The notes below the pieces were generated by a model that did no database searches, was not told the origin of the DNA, and was given only the letters and a program-made list of their open reading frames with translations. A stretch of DNA of 64,000 bases from Woeseiaceae bacterium (GTDB lineage Bacteria > Pseudomonadota > Gammaproteobacteria > Steroidobacterales > Woeseiaceae), in contig JABDOQ010000052.1 in the NCBI GenBank assembly GCA_013043165.1, positions 1 through 64,000 of the forward strand, given 5' to 3'. The first letter of the stretch is position 1; every line of letters starts with the position of its first letter. The translations under genes were made by a program, and so were the position numbers. Positions 53,124 through 62,250 of the stretch are shown piece by piece.

Positions 53124-54419
53124 TCACAGCCGATCGATCAGTGAATAATAGAACATCGCGAGCACCATGCCCGGGTAACGCAGCAGCGTGCCTCCCGGGA
53201 ACATGTGTGTGGGTAATCCCGCAAAGACATCGAATCGTGTCGCAGTACCGCCAATCGCCTCTGCAATGACCTTGCCCGCGAAGTTCGCCGTCGAAATTCC
53301 GTGTCCGGAATAGCCCTGCGCGAAAAACACGTTGGGCTTCAGGCGGCCAAGATGTGGCAGACGGTTGACCGTGACTGAAAGGGTCCCACCCCAGGCGTAG
53401 TCGATCCGGGCATCGTCGAGCTGCGGGAATATCTTTAACATATAAGGACGAACGAACTTCGATATGTCGGCTGGAAATTCCCGGCGGTAATTTTCGCCGC
53501 CGCCGAACAACAGGCGATGGTCCTCCGACAGCCGAAAGTAGTCGACGACGAAGCGTGTGTCGTGAATACCGAAGCGCCCGTGAATCAGGTCTAGCGCGCG
53601 TTGCTCACCCAGCGGTTCGGTCGCAATCATGAAATTGTTGATGGGCATGATTTTTCTGGCGATCCGCCGTTCGAGCTTGTCGAGATAGCCGTTGCAGGCA
53701 AGCACCACGAAATCCGATTTCACGGAGCCCTGCGATGTCTCGACCAGCGAAGGGTCCGTGCGCGAATAGCTTCGCACGCGCGAGCGCTCGAAAATACGCA
53801 CACCGGCCTGCGATGCGGCGTTCGCAAGACCCAGCGTGTAGTTCAGGGGGTGCAGCGCGAGGGCCTGTGAATCGTAAAGGGCTTCCAGAAAACCGTCGGT
53901 CGCGACATATTCTCGCGTCTGTTTTGCATCCAGCGATTGACAGAAAGGATAGTTATATCGCTCAGCCAGCGCCTCGCTCAGCTCCTGCGGCCAACCCTGG
54001 TAGCGCTTCTTGTGAACGCCGACCAGCTGACCGTCCTGCAGGTCGCAGGGAATTCCGTGTTTAACCACACGCTGCCGAATCTCGTTCTTTGCCAGTTCCG
54101 CAAAATCCCAAAGCTGCCTGGAACGCTCAAAGCCGAAGGCCTCCTCGGTTTCGAACACGTCCTTGCGCTGGCCGCTACCGACGAGTCCGCCGCAGCGACC
54201 CGATGCGCCGAAGCCGATACGCTCTGCCTCGAGCAAGACCACGTCAAACCCCTGCTCGGCCAGGTTCAGCGCAGCGGAAAGGCCCGTGAAGCCACCGCCG
54301 ATGACACAAACATCGGCACGCTGTGCGCCGGCCAATGTCGCAAACTCGCGCATGCCCACGGCGGTCGCTGCGTAGTAAGTGTCAGGATGGCCCGAAGGCA
54401 GTTTCTTCTCTTTTTGCAC
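53124..54419 (-). CDS. FAD-dependent oxidoreductase (DAO family, PuuB/OrdL-like)
   Basis: The 431-residue protein starts at GTG. It has the FAD dinucleotide-binding motif ADVCVIGGGFTGLSAALNLA and the segment LLEAERIGFGASGRCGGLVG of the D-amino-acid-oxidase/sarcosine-oxidase family. Later, DFVVLACNGYLDKLERRIAR and the FAD-binding VNRLPHLGRLKPNVFFAQGY with GHGISTANFAGKVIAEAIGG are characteristic of PuuB/OrdL gamma-glutamylputrescine oxidases. The substrate could equally be another amine. The SDR gene follows on the same strand. Confidence 0.85.
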   Translation of the reverse strand: MQKEKKLPSGHPDTYYAATAVGMREFATLAGAQRADVCVIGGGFTGLSAALNLAEQGFDVVLLEAERIGFGASGRCGGLVGSGQRKDVFETEEAFGFERSRQLWDFAELAKNEIRQRVVKHGIPCDLQDGQLVGVHKKRYQGWPQELSEALAERYNYPFCQSLDAKQTREYVATDGFLEALYDSQALALHPLNYTLGLANAASQAGVRIFERSRVRSYSRTDPSLVETSQGSVKSDFVVLACNGYLDKLERRIARKIMPINNFMIATEPLGEQRALDLIHGRFGIHDTRFVVDYFRLSEDHRLLFGGGENYRREFPADISKFVRPYMLKIFPQLDDARIDYAWGGTLSVTVNRLPHLGRLKPNVFFAQGYSGHGISTANFAGKVIAEAIGGTATRFDVFAGLPTHMFPGGTLLRYPGMVLAMFYYSLIDRL

Positions 54420-54473
54420 AATGCGCCTTGATAATCAGGTAACGTACCGTTGTCCGCACCAAGAAAGAACAAC

Positions 54474-55079
54474 ATGTTTGACTCTGCCAGTCCAGCAGAA
54501 AGATCTGCTCAATCGAAAGATCAAAGTCGCGTGCTCTGGATTCTGTTGTCGATCAATGCAGTGATGTTCGTTGCAGAGATTATTGCGGGAATTGTCGCTG
54601 AGTCGACCGGACTAATGGCCGATTCGCTGGACATGCTGGCGGATGCGACCGTATACGCAATAGGGCTATATGCTGTTGGCAAGGCGGTTAGCGTGAAAGC
54701 AAGAGCCGCATTGATGAGCGGAATATTTCAGATTCTACTGGCCCTGGGTGTTGCCGCTGAGGTCGCGCGCCGTTTGCTCTTCGGCAGTGAACCTGAAGCG
54801 CTGATTATGATCGGCGTCAGCATGATTGCATTGCTTGCCAACATCGTTTGCCTTGTGCTGATCTCGAAGCATCGAGACGGCGAAGTGCATATGCGAGCCA
54901 GCTGGATATTCTCTAAGAATGACGTGATCGCGAATGTCGGCGTGATCTTCGCCGGTATCCTGGTGTACGTTCTTGCGTCCCCGCTTCCGGATCTCGTAAT
55001 CGGGGCATTGATATCCCTGATCGTCCTTCGAGGCGGTGTGTCGATCGTTACCGATGCTCGCCTCGAAAAAGCAGGCTAG
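54474..55079 (+). CDS. Cation diffusion facilitator-like transporter, lacking the C-terminal domain
   Basis: The ATG at 54474 gives 201 residues; a TTG 24 bases upstream is less likely. Six membrane segments are visible. The metal-site helix TGLMADSLDMLADATVYAIG has the S-L-D-x3-D pattern of CDF proteins, and the fifth helix ASWIFSKNDVIANVGVIFAG has the second N-D-x2-A-N-x-G site. The usual cytoplasmic C-terminal domain is missing. Such short forms occur in several families and may still function as Zn2+/Fe2+ exporters. The HAD gene starts nine bases later. Confidence 0.82.
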   Translation: MFDSASPAERSAQSKDQSRVLWILLSINAVMFVAEIIAGIVAESTGLMADSLDMLADATVYAIGLYAVGKAVSVKARAALMSGIFQILLALGVAAEVARRLLFGSEPEALIMIGVSMIALLANIVCLVLISKHRDGEVHMRASWIFSKNDVIANVGVIFAGILVYVLASPLPDLVIGALISLIVLRGGVSIVTDARLEKAG

Positions 55080-55088
55080 GCCGTCACT

Positions 55089-55733
55089 TTGTCTGTACAC
55101 ATCTACTTCGACCTCGACGGCACGCTAACCGACCCCTACGAAGGCATAAGCAAGTGCATTCTTTACGCGCTCGACGAACTCGGCATTGCCCACCCGAGTG
55201 ACGAATACCTGCATAGCTGCATCGGCCCGCCACTGTACGACACCTTTCCTGAGATGGTCGGCAAGGAGCGGACGCTCAGAGCGATTGATTTGTATCGGGA
55301 GCGATTTGTTGACGTAGGTTGGCAGGAAAACAAACCCTACGAGGGAATACTCGACGCGCTGGAGACAATTTCTGCTGCCGGTTGCACGCTGTTCGTCGCC
55401 ACCAGCAAACCGCGCGTGCACGCAGGGCGAATCGTGCAACATTTCGGCATGGGGCAATACATCGAACAAGTGTATGGCTGCGAACTGGATGGCACACGAT
55501 CCAAAAAAACGGAATTGCTGAAATACGCGATCGCTAAAAATTCAGGTGCGGAGAGACGTACGATGGTTGGCGACCGGAAACATGACGTGGTCGGCGCAAT
55601 CGAGAACGGCATGCGGCCGATCGGTGTTTCCTATGGTTATGGATCGGTTGAGGAACTGAGCAGCGCCGGTGCCACCGATATCGTCAGCACGCCGGGAAGC
55701 CTGCCTGAGATAGTACTCAAGGACTTTGCCTAG
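55089..55733 (+). CDS. HAD-family hydrolase (phosphoglycolate phosphatase-like)
   Basis: The 214-residue protein starts at TTG, nine bases after the CDF stop, with AGG nearby; no ATG fits. Motif I is YFDLDGTLTDPYEGISKCIL (Asp8 and Asp10), motif II is TLFVATSKPRVHAGRIVQHF, and motif III/IV lie in the segment KTELLKYAIAKNSGAERRTM and VGDRKHDVVGAIENGMRPIG. The cap helices suggest the Gph/PgmB-like subclass. It likely removes phosphate from a small sugar phosphate or glycolate-like metabolite. It may be cotranslated with the CDF gene. Confidence 0.85.
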   Translation: MSVHIYFDLDGTLTDPYEGISKCILYALDELGIAHPSDEYLHSCIGPPLYDTFPEMVGKERTLRAIDLYRERFVDVGWQENKPYEGILDALETISAAGCTLFVATSKPRVHAGRIVQHFGMGQYIEQVYGCELDGTRSKKTELLKYAIAKNSGAERRTMVGDRKHDVVGAIENGMRPIGVSYGYGSVEELSSAGATDIVSTPGSLPEIVLKDFA

Positions 55734-56555
55734 CTAGAACTGCGTCCACCGCGCCGTTATTCCTTTCAGCATCTGAACCAGCAGCCAGAGAAAGGCCAGC
55801 GGCAGGATGATTGTCTGCAAAACAAACAGCACAATCAGATCGACGATGTGCTCGACGGCTTTGGATGCATTCTCCTGCAGGTTTGCCAGCCGGTCAGAGA
55901 TATTGACAGATGCCAGCGACTCGTCGATTACCGAATTGAGACGATCCATGATCGACTGATCCTCACCGGTCGGCGTTTTCACATCCACGTTTGCTTCTTC
56001 AATCGCCTTTCCCGTTACCTCGAGCGCCGCTGTTGCTTCAGCCTGCTGCGGTGCCAGAAACGCGTCGGATATCAGGTTGGTTCCAATGACCAGAACAGGA
56101 ACTATGAAACGAACAACCAGGATCACCAGGAGTATCCGCGACGCTCCGGCAGCCATTTTGTTTTTGTTCAGGCGCGGCGTCCATAGAATGACAATAGCCA
56201 GTATGGAAGCAATGACCAGCGCCATCGTCACGGCCCGCGAAGCCGTGATGGTCAACAACACGTTCTGGAGCCCGAGGGAACTGGCGGCAACCAGCATGAC
56301 GCTGGAAAACTGTTCGACCAGATCGTTGATCGGATCCAGAATCTGGCCAACCGAAACCGTCACGCCGACGCCGACTTCGGTACTTTGAATAACCGAAATG
56401 ACACCATTGAGAGTTCGCGCGGCGGCAAACGTCACAAGCGCACGTTTTAACGCGTCCTCGGCATAGGAATCGGCGGCGTGATCGGCCACGCCACTCACTG
56501 CAACAGCCGACGCTATCAGCGCCAGCAGCGTCCAGATGATTCTTCGTTTGTCCAT
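55734..56555 (-). CDS. Membrane protein of unknown function
   Basis: From the ATG at 56555 the protein has 273 residues; the upstream frame is not convincing. About four or five hydrophobic segments are visible, including IIWTLLALIASAVAVSGVAD at the N-terminus and DLIVLFVLQTIILPLAFLWL near the end. The latter is followed by a short LVQMLKGITARWTQF. A soluble region of about 100 residues between them (VDVKTPTGEDQSIMDRLNSV and following) could be periplasmic. No family is recognised. It is divergent from the CPBP protease gene, 66 bases away. Confidence 0.6.
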   Translation of the reverse strand: MDKRRIIWTLLALIASAVAVSGVADHAADSYAEDALKRALVTFAAARTLNGVISVIQSTEVGVGVTVSVGQILDPINDLVEQFSSVMLVAASSLGLQNVLLTITASRAVTMALVIASILAIVILWTPRLNKNKMAAGASRILLVILVVRFIVPVLVIGTNLISDAFLAPQQAEATAALEVTGKAIEEANVDVKTPTGEDQSIMDRLNSVIDESLASVNISDRLANLQENASKAVEHIVDLIVLFVLQTIILPLAFLWLLVQMLKGITARWTQF

Positions 56556-56621
56556 CGTGAAGTCGTAGAATAGCATTGATGAGGCGCAATTAACCCGCTC
56601 GCAGAAAGCCGGAGCCAGGCC

Positions 56622-57494
56622 ATGAATCAACAACCTTTGCATTCAGTGCCCCCTATCGTGAGGTTTTGGCACCGAGTACCGATCGTCATCCGCGCCGTAG
56701 TGATCGGCTTTCTCGTTTTCGCGATTGCGGGGTCCGTCGCGTGGACACTGGTCCTGTCCCTCATACCGCCGCCATGGTCGATTCTGGCGATGGTCGCCAT
56801 CCTGTGGGTCTACTGGCGGTATTTCCGGGGAGACTGGTGGCCCGATTCAACCAGGGCGTTCAGGAAACAGTGTTTTCGCAGTACCAGTCTGCCAACTAAA
56901 GTCTGGACGTGGAGCCTGATCGCGGCGCTCACCGCCGCAGTACTATTACAGTCAATACTTGTCGTTACGTTTCGCATCGTGGAGTTTCCGGCAGAAGCAT
57001 GGAAATTGCCGTACGACTTTTCCGCACTCCCGGTTTGGCAGGTCTGGATGCTGCTGGTTCTGGCGGCCATGGTGGCTGGAATCACCGAGGAGATAGGCTT
57101 TCGCGGCTACATGCAGGTCCCACTCGAAGAACGCTATGGCCCCGTAGTTGCAATCACGATTGTGTCGGTAGTATTCACGGTCGCCCATTTCACCCAGGCC
57201 TGGGCCGGCGGCATTATCATCATATTGTTCGCAATCAGCGTAGTTTGGGGTGTGCTGGCCCGCGTCTCCGGTTCACTGATCCCTGGAATCGTCAGCCATG
57301 CGTCGACAGATGTCGTCAATTTCTCCTACTGGTGGACAGACATCGCCGGATCGTTCGACAAGGAGCCCATTAGCCAGACAGGTATCGATACACACTTTAT
57401 TTTGTCCCTGACCATTTTGTTGGCTCTGGTTTCGCTATTTGCATTTGCCGCTCGCAAGACGCTGCTTCTCCGCAGGGCATCGAATCCGCAGTAA
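56622..57494 (+). CDS. CPBP-family intramembrane metalloprotease
   Basis: The 290-residue protein has about seven membrane segments and the ABI/CPBP motifs EEIGFRGYMQVPLEERYG, FTVAHFTQAWAGG and ISHASTDVVNF. The Glu-Glu-x3-Arg, Phe-x3-His and His residues form the catalytic metal site. Homologues such as Rce1 process prenylated proteins or act in bacteriocin immunity; here the substrate is unknown. The 57509/57527 gene follows on the same strand, 15-33 bases later. Confidence 0.88.
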   Translation: MNQQPLHSVPPIVRFWHRVPIVIRAVVIGFLVFAIAGSVAWTLVLSLIPPPWSILAMVAILWVYWRYFRGDWWPDSTRAFRKQCFRSTSLPTKVWTWSLIAALTAAVLLQSILVVTFRIVEFPAEAWKLPYDFSALPVWQVWMLLVLAAMVAGITEEIGFRGYMQVPLEERYGPVVAITIVSVVFTVAHFTQAWAGGIIIILFAISVVWGVLARVSGSLIPGIVSHASTDVVNFSYWWTDIAGSFDKEPISQTGIDTHFILSLTILLALVSLFAFAARKTLLLRRASNPQ

Positions 57495-57526
57495 ACTCAT
57501 CACAGGCAATGACAGGGGTACAGGTC

Positions 57527-58312
57527 ATGGTTACGAGAGCGATCGAACGTTTGCGTCAGACCGACTGGCGCATTTTCATGGGCGGCATTCTTACGGTGCT
57601 CTGGTTGATCGCCGGCATCGTCTATATGCGGGGCGGGAACTTCAACAGAGCAACGATCTACGACATACCGCTCGAAGATATTGGCAGTTTCCTCGAGGGC
57701 GCGTTCGCACCGCTCGCGTTCCTGTGGCTGGTCATCGGCCTTTTTATTCAGCAGCGAGAACTGGCCGACAATACGGAGGTCCTGCGTCAAACCTCGATCC
57801 AGTCCGAAAAACAAACCCAGGCCATCGCGGCCACCGAGATGAATGCGCGCCAGGAGACGTTTTTCAAGATTGCCGAAAGCGTCAAGGGACAGCTGGGTGG
57901 AATCACGGGCATGCTGTTCATCTCGTGCGTAGGTGCAACAGAAGGTCAGCTCATCCCAAGGGACCGAATATCGGAGATGTGGCACATGCTTGCCAGGCGC
58001 GATGACCAGGTCTTCGCGCGTGAGTTCCTGCTGTTTGACGCGGATCAGTATGGCGGCTACGAGGCATTGTTCTACAAAACCGAAATTCGTCGCCGTCACA
58101 CAAGAAATTTTATCAGGACATTCGATCGGCTGATGGAAATGGCCAGGAACTGCGACAGCCCCAACGGCATAATCGCCGAGTCATTGGCGCAGACCGCACA
58201 CGGGCTTCTCTACAATCACATGCGGGAACATCAGCCGAAAGAGCAGGAAATAGAATGTGCACCCGTTGATACGGCGGACTACGAAAAAGTATTCGAACAG
58301 ACGCGAGCCTGA
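57527..58312 (+). CDS. Membrane-anchored protein of unknown function
   Basis: The protein has 261 residues from the ATG at 57527, after GGGGT; an ATG 18 bases earlier is possible. Two N-terminal hydrophobic segments (RIFMGGILTVLWLIAGIVYM and APLAFLWLVIGLFIQQRELA) are followed by a coiled coil (NTEVLRQTSIQSEKQTQAIA). A soluble helical domain of about 150 residues comes next (for example ETFFKIAESVKGQLGGITG). It resembles uncharacterised two-helix proteins sometimes classed as DUF4760-like, but no function is known. The start codon lies 33 bases after CPBP, so the pair may be a unit. Confidence 0.65.
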   Translation: MVTRAIERLRQTDWRIFMGGILTVLWLIAGIVYMRGGNFNRATIYDIPLEDIGSFLEGAFAPLAFLWLVIGLFIQQRELADNTEVLRQTSIQSEKQTQAIAATEMNARQETFFKIAESVKGQLGGITGMLFISCVGATEGQLIPRDRISEMWHMLARRDDQVFAREFLLFDADQYGGYEALFYKTEIRRRHTRNFIRTFDRLMEMARNCDSPNGIIAESLAQTAHGLLYNHMREHQPKEQEIECAPVDTADYEKVFEQTRA

Positions 58313-58341
58313 CAATTCATTCCGACCCGAGGAGAACGCTC

Positions 58342-59280
58342 ATGGCTACGAAAGTCGGCGTCATTCAAAAACCGCCGGTTTTGCTGGACCGGCAGAAGAC
58401 GATTGAGAGCATGCTGGAATCGATCGACGAAACGGTCGCACAGGGAGCGTCACTGCTCGTTTTTCCGGAAGCATACATTCCTGGCTACCCGACCTGGATC
58501 TGGCGACTTCGACCCGGTGGCGACATGGCACTGTCATCGGAAATCCACGCACGGCTGCGGCAAAACGCCGTGGACCTCGCCAGGGGCGACCTGCAGCCGG
58601 TGCAGGACGCGGCGGCCAGGCACGGCGTGACAGTAATAGTTGGCATCCACGAACTCGAAAGCAGATTTAGTGGTACTACCCTCTTTAACACCGTGGTTGT
58701 GATCGGGTCCGACGGAGCAATTCTCAATCGGCACCGGAAATTGATGCCCACCAATCCCGAGCGCATGGTGTGGGGCACGGGCGACGCGACGGGTCTCCGC
58801 GTGGTCGATACGCCGGCTGGCCGGCTGGGTACGCTGCTTTGCTGGGAGGCGTATATGCCGCTGGCCAGATATGCCCTGTATGCCCAGGACATCGACATCC
58901 TGGTCACGCCCACCTGGGATTGTTCCGACCGTTGGCAGGCGAGTATGCGCCACATTTCGACCGAAGGCGGTTGTTGGGTGATCTCGACGGCGACTGCCCT
59001 GCAAGGCAGTGATGTGCCCAGTGATTTTCCGGAACGTGACACGCTGTTTGATCCTGACGAATGGATCAACGACGGCAATGCGGTCATCGTCAAGCCTATG
59101 GGGGAGATCGTTGCCGGGCCGATGTGCCAGGAAAAAAGCGTGCTCTACGCCGAGATTGGCAAGGAAGAGGCGCGTCGAGCAAGACGCTCACTGGACGTTT
59201 GTGGCCACTATGCGCGGGCCGACATTTTCTCATTCTCAGTCAATCGGCAGCCGCTCGATCCCGTGAGCTTCTCGGACTGA
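58342..59280 (+). CDS. Nitrilase (carbon-nitrogen hydrolase family)
   Basis: The 312-residue enzyme has the full catalytic triad. Glu43 is in LLVFPEAYIPGYPTWIW, Lys133 in LNRHRKLMPTNPERMVWG, and Cys167 in GRLGTLLCWEAYMPLARYAL. The CWEAYMP and ERMVWG phrases match true nitrilases rather than amidases or N-carbamoylases. It hydrolyses a nitrile to a carboxylic acid and ammonia. The chain is about 20-50 residues shorter than typical nitrilases, mostly at the C-terminus. GAGGAGAACGCTC precedes the ATG. It is followed by a bidirectional terminator shared with the TonB receptor gene. Confidence 0.9.
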   Translation: MATKVGVIQKPPVLLDRQKTIESMLESIDETVAQGASLLVFPEAYIPGYPTWIWRLRPGGDMALSSEIHARLRQNAVDLARGDLQPVQDAAARHGVTVIVGIHELESRFSGTTLFNTVVVIGSDGAILNRHRKLMPTNPERMVWGTGDATGLRVVDTPAGRLGTLLCWEAYMPLARYALYAQDIDILVTPTWDCSDRWQASMRHISTEGGCWVISTATALQGSDVPSDFPERDTLFDPDEWINDGNAVIVKPMGEIVAGPMCQEKSVLYAEIGKEEARRARRSLDVCGHYARADIFSFSVNRQPLDPVSFSD

Positions 59281-59320
59281 ATATGGCCCTGTCACTTGCC
59301 AGTGACTTCGGCTAATCGGA

Positions 59321-59356
59321 CAAAAAAAGGGACGCCGTAGCGTCCCTTCTTTTGTC
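59321..59356. terminator. Bidirectional terminator between nitrilase and TonB receptor
   Basis: GGGACGC (59329-59335) and GCGTCCC (59340-59346) form a 7-bp stem, loop CGTA. A run of seven A lies on the left and TTCTTTTG on the right, so it can end both convergent transcripts. Confidence 0.88.
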
Positions 59357-59371
59357 TTACCTCATTTTCGT

Positions 59372-61981
59372 TTAGTACGAAAAGTTCGCCCGCACGTACC
59401 AGAACATGCCACGCGGGCTGTGCTGGCTCTGTACATAGCCGTAGAGGTCCGAGTCGCCATCACCAATCGCAAACGGCGGTTCCTCATCGAGCAGATTGTC
59501 AATACCAATCATCAACCGCGTATTCTCGATACCCGTGTAACTGGCCTGCACATTGAGAGTCAGGAAGGAATCGACCTTGCGCGATGCGTTCGTGTCGAAA
59601 TCGAGGACGCCGTCAAAATCAGCATCAGGCGTATCTTCGAACTCTCCGATGTAGTCAAGTTGCCCGAATAAACCCCAATCCCCTGCTTGATAATTTCCGG
59701 AAAACGACCAGCGTGTTTCGGGATACTCGTATTCCCCAGCCAGCGACCGAGTGACGAAGGTAGTGCCGGACGAATCCAGTTCGACGCGATCGAAGTCCAG
59801 AAGGAAAGCGTAATACAGGTTTAAATCCAGGCTGCCGGGACCGACGTCGGTCGTGTACGACGCCAACAAATCAAACCCTGACACCGACTGTTCGCCAATA
59901 TTGACAAAGCTCGTGCTCACTGACTGCAGAGGGCCCAGCGATTCACCGGGCTGCGGGGCACCGCGAACGCACACTGAGCTGTTCTGGTCGTTACAGAAGC
60001 TCGTGTAGAGGAACCCGAACGGCACGTCGTCTATCTTCTTTTCCTGCGTGATGTCCCAGTAGTCGAAGGAGACGCTAAGGTCTTCAATCGGATTAAGCGT
60101 CACGCCGAAATTGAAGGTTTCCGATTCTTCAGCCTGCAGGTCCGGATTGCCCGAGAAAATGACAAGGTAGTCGGTTGTCGCGCAGTAGGCGAGGTTGACA
60201 GCACAGCCATAGGTATCCTCGAAAAACAGGGATTCCTGCGACGGCCCCAGTCCGATTTGAGCCAGCGACGGAGCGCGGAAGCCCTGTCCCCAGGAACCCC
60301 GAACGGCGAACATGTCGTTGACATCCCAGCGTGCCGCAACCTTCGGGTTGGTGGTAGTGCCGAAATCGCTGTAGTCGTCGAATCGACCGGCCAGCTGCAG
60401 CTCGAAATTTTCGAGCACTGGCAACGAGAACTCCACGAAGGCCGAGAAGTTATCGCGGCTGGATGCTGCGGATACCGACTCCGTGCCGAAGATCAGGCCG
60501 CGCTGGAACTGGTCATCCGGAACGTCGGAAATGCTCTCCTCCCGATACTCGAGACCGGCCGCCATCAGCAAGGCGCCAGCTGGCATTTCGTAAATTTCCC
60601 CCGAGATCGTGGCATCGTAGGTCTTCAGAGTCGAGTTACCCTGACGCGCCAGGCTTGTTCTTACACGGTCCAGCACGTCCATCGAATTGAATGTCGTGCC
60701 GAAAATGTTGTAGTTGCCTGCGTCTATTTCCGCCTGCAGGAAATCGGTGCGTACCCACCCTTGTGAGCGGCTGCCGGTCTGCAACGACTCACTGCGTCCG
60801 TGAGATGCCGCGACCTCCCAGTCCCAGTTATTGAACTCGCCACGGAGTCCCAACAACATGCGCAAATTGTCGCTCTCGATGCTCCACTGGCGCGGGCCGG
60901 CGTCAACCGGGCGAAAACGGAAAACATCGATCGTCGTGGCGCCTGTAAACGGGTTGTCCGGGTGCGTCACCGGCACGGTCAGGCCGGCGGAATCGTCCAG
61001 CGGCGTCGGGGCACCCTGGGCTATCGATCTGTTGTGCTGGACGGCGATCTCGGTAAACAGTTCCATGTCCGCCCCGAAGTCCCGGTTGCCCAGGAGGATG
61101 AGGCCCGTGCGCTCGGCTCCCGGCGTCAATACGTTGAACGGGCCGTAGTCGAATACACAAACCCCAACATCCCGATCCGGCGGGCATGTCGGATCGACCG
61201 TTGTTACACCGTCTACGATGAAAGTCCCCGGGAAACCGCGGGACGAACGGAAGTCCTCGCCACCCCGTGAGGATTGATTGGCAGTAGCCAGCTTGGGCCG
61301 ATCGGCATTGAACAGGGTGCCATTCTTGAAGTAGTCGAAAATCATCGTAACGTTGCCATCTGCACTACCGGTGCCCCAGATTGCGGTAAGCATTGTTTCG
61401 TCATTGTCCGATTCTGACGTGTCGCCATATCCTGCCGTGAATTCGAACCCCTCGAAGTTCTTGCGCAACACAATGTTGACCACACCCGCTACTGCATCGG
61501 AGCCGTAAACCGCGGAAGCGCCGTCCTTTAGTACTTCGACTCGCTCGATCGCCGCCACCGGAATGCTATTGATGTCCACGAAGTTCGTCGTGATACTTTC
61601 TGCGAAGGAGCTGATCGCAACTCGCCGGCCGTTGACCAGCACCAGCGTCGCGTCGGCGCCAAGGCCACGCAAGCTCACGGCCGAAGCGCCGTTCGCGGTT
61701 GAGTCCTGGTTGTTGCCGCGCGTCGAAAACGTGCCATTGCCGGCTGCGGGGATCTTCTCCAGCAATTGTTGAAGGTTCACGTAGCCCGAGTCTTCAATAT
61801 ATTCGCGGTCGACCGTGGTGATAGGCGACGGACTCTCGAAATCAGACGCCCGACCGATCCGGGATCCGGTCACGACCACTTCTTCGACTTCCTGCGCAAA
61901 AGCAAGCTGCGCCGGCATAGCTGTCAAATCCAGCGCCAGGACGGCTATAACCAGTCCGGCCGATATCAAATACCTCTTCAT
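59372..61981 (-). CDS. TonB-dependent receptor
   Basis: The ATG at 61981 follows GAGGGGAAAG and gives 869 residues with a signal peptide (MKRYLISAGLVIAVLALDLT and after). The likely TonB-box segment is EVEEVVVTGSRIGRASDF. The plug domain includes VNLQQLLEKIPAAGNGTFST, and RGLGADATLVLVNGRRVAIS. Barrel strands run to the C-terminus MFWYVRANFSY. The class with VVVTGSRI is common in sphingomonads and marine gammaproteobacteria and takes up oligosaccharides, siderophores or other large substrates. Acidic Asn/Asp-rich loops (for example GDGDSDLYGYVQS) are typical. No specificity can be assigned. Confidence 0.92.
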   Translation of the reverse strand: MKRYLISAGLVIAVLALDLTAMPAQLAFAQEVEEVVVTGSRIGRASDFESPSPITTVDREYIEDSGYVNLQQLLEKIPAAGNGTFSTRGNNQDSTANGASAVSLRGLGADATLVLVNGRRVAISSFAESITTNFVDINSIPVAAIERVEVLKDGASAVYGSDAVAGVVNIVLRKNFEGFEFTAGYGDTSESDNDETMLTAIWGTGSADGNVTMIFDYFKNGTLFNADRPKLATANQSSRGGEDFRSSRGFPGTFIVDGVTTVDPTCPPDRDVGVCVFDYGPFNVLTPGAERTGLILLGNRDFGADMELFTEIAVQHNRSIAQGAPTPLDDSAGLTVPVTHPDNPFTGATTIDVFRFRPVDAGPRQWSIESDNLRMLLGLRGEFNNWDWEVAASHGRSESLQTGSRSQGWVRTDFLQAEIDAGNYNIFGTTFNSMDVLDRVRTSLARQGNSTLKTYDATISGEIYEMPAGALLMAAGLEYREESISDVPDDQFQRGLIFGTESVSAASSRDNFSAFVEFSLPVLENFELQLAGRFDDYSDFGTTTNPKVAARWDVNDMFAVRGSWGQGFRAPSLAQIGLGPSQESLFFEDTYGCAVNLAYCATTDYLVIFSGNPDLQAEESETFNFGVTLNPIEDLSVSFDYWDITQEKKIDDVPFGFLYTSFCNDQNSSVCVRGAPQPGESLGPLQSVSTSFVNIGEQSVSGFDLLASYTTDVGPGSLDLNLYYAFLLDFDRVELDSSGTTFVTRSLAGEYEYPETRWSFSGNYQAGDWGLFGQLDYIGEFEDTPDADFDGVLDFDTNASRKVDSFLTLNVQASYTGIENTRLMIGIDNLLDEEPPFAIGDGDSDLYGYVQSQHSPRGMFWYVRANFSY

Positions 61982-62013
61982 GTCTTTCCCCTCTAGGTCC
62001 GCCAAAAAACAGA

Positions 62014-62031
62014 TGTTGTAAATAAACAACA
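62014..62031. promoter_or_regulatory. Inverted repeat TGTTGT-N6-ACAACA upstream of the TonB receptor
   Basis: Six-base perfect half-sites sit about 33 to 50 bases before the receptor's ATG, between the promoter candidate and the gene. It may be an operator or an mRNA hairpin. Confidence 0.45.
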
Positions 62032-62116
62032 ATTTAACTGCAGGCACTGCAGTAATACGACAATAATTCACCGGAATGATTCAAATCTCGCGGCTTGTCG
62101 GCAAAGCTCACCTGTA

Positions 62117-62144
62117 ATCATAGCTTACGTACTTCATTCGTCAA
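62117..62144 (-). promoter_or_regulatory. Candidate sigma-70 promoter for the TonB receptor
   Basis: On the minus strand TTGACG and TATGAT are 16 bases apart, a good match to the consensus. The transcript would have a leader of about 130 bases before the ATG at 61981. Confidence 0.55.
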
Positions 62145-62158
62145 TGTTGCACCGTTAC

Positions 62159-62174
62159 AACAGTCGAAACTGTT
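62159..62174 (-). terminator. Weak hairpin after the aminomethyltransferase gene
   Basis: AACAGT and ACTGTT pair around TTCG (minus strand), a stable UUCG tetraloop. It lies about 75 bases after the stop. No T run follows, so termination is uncertain. Confidence 0.3.
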
Positions 62175-62250
62175 TCGGTCAGTTGCGGCATTCCCCTGGG
62201 TGTACGACAGGCATCAGGTCCCTGCACGGCCCGCCTCTCCGCGGTGCCGT

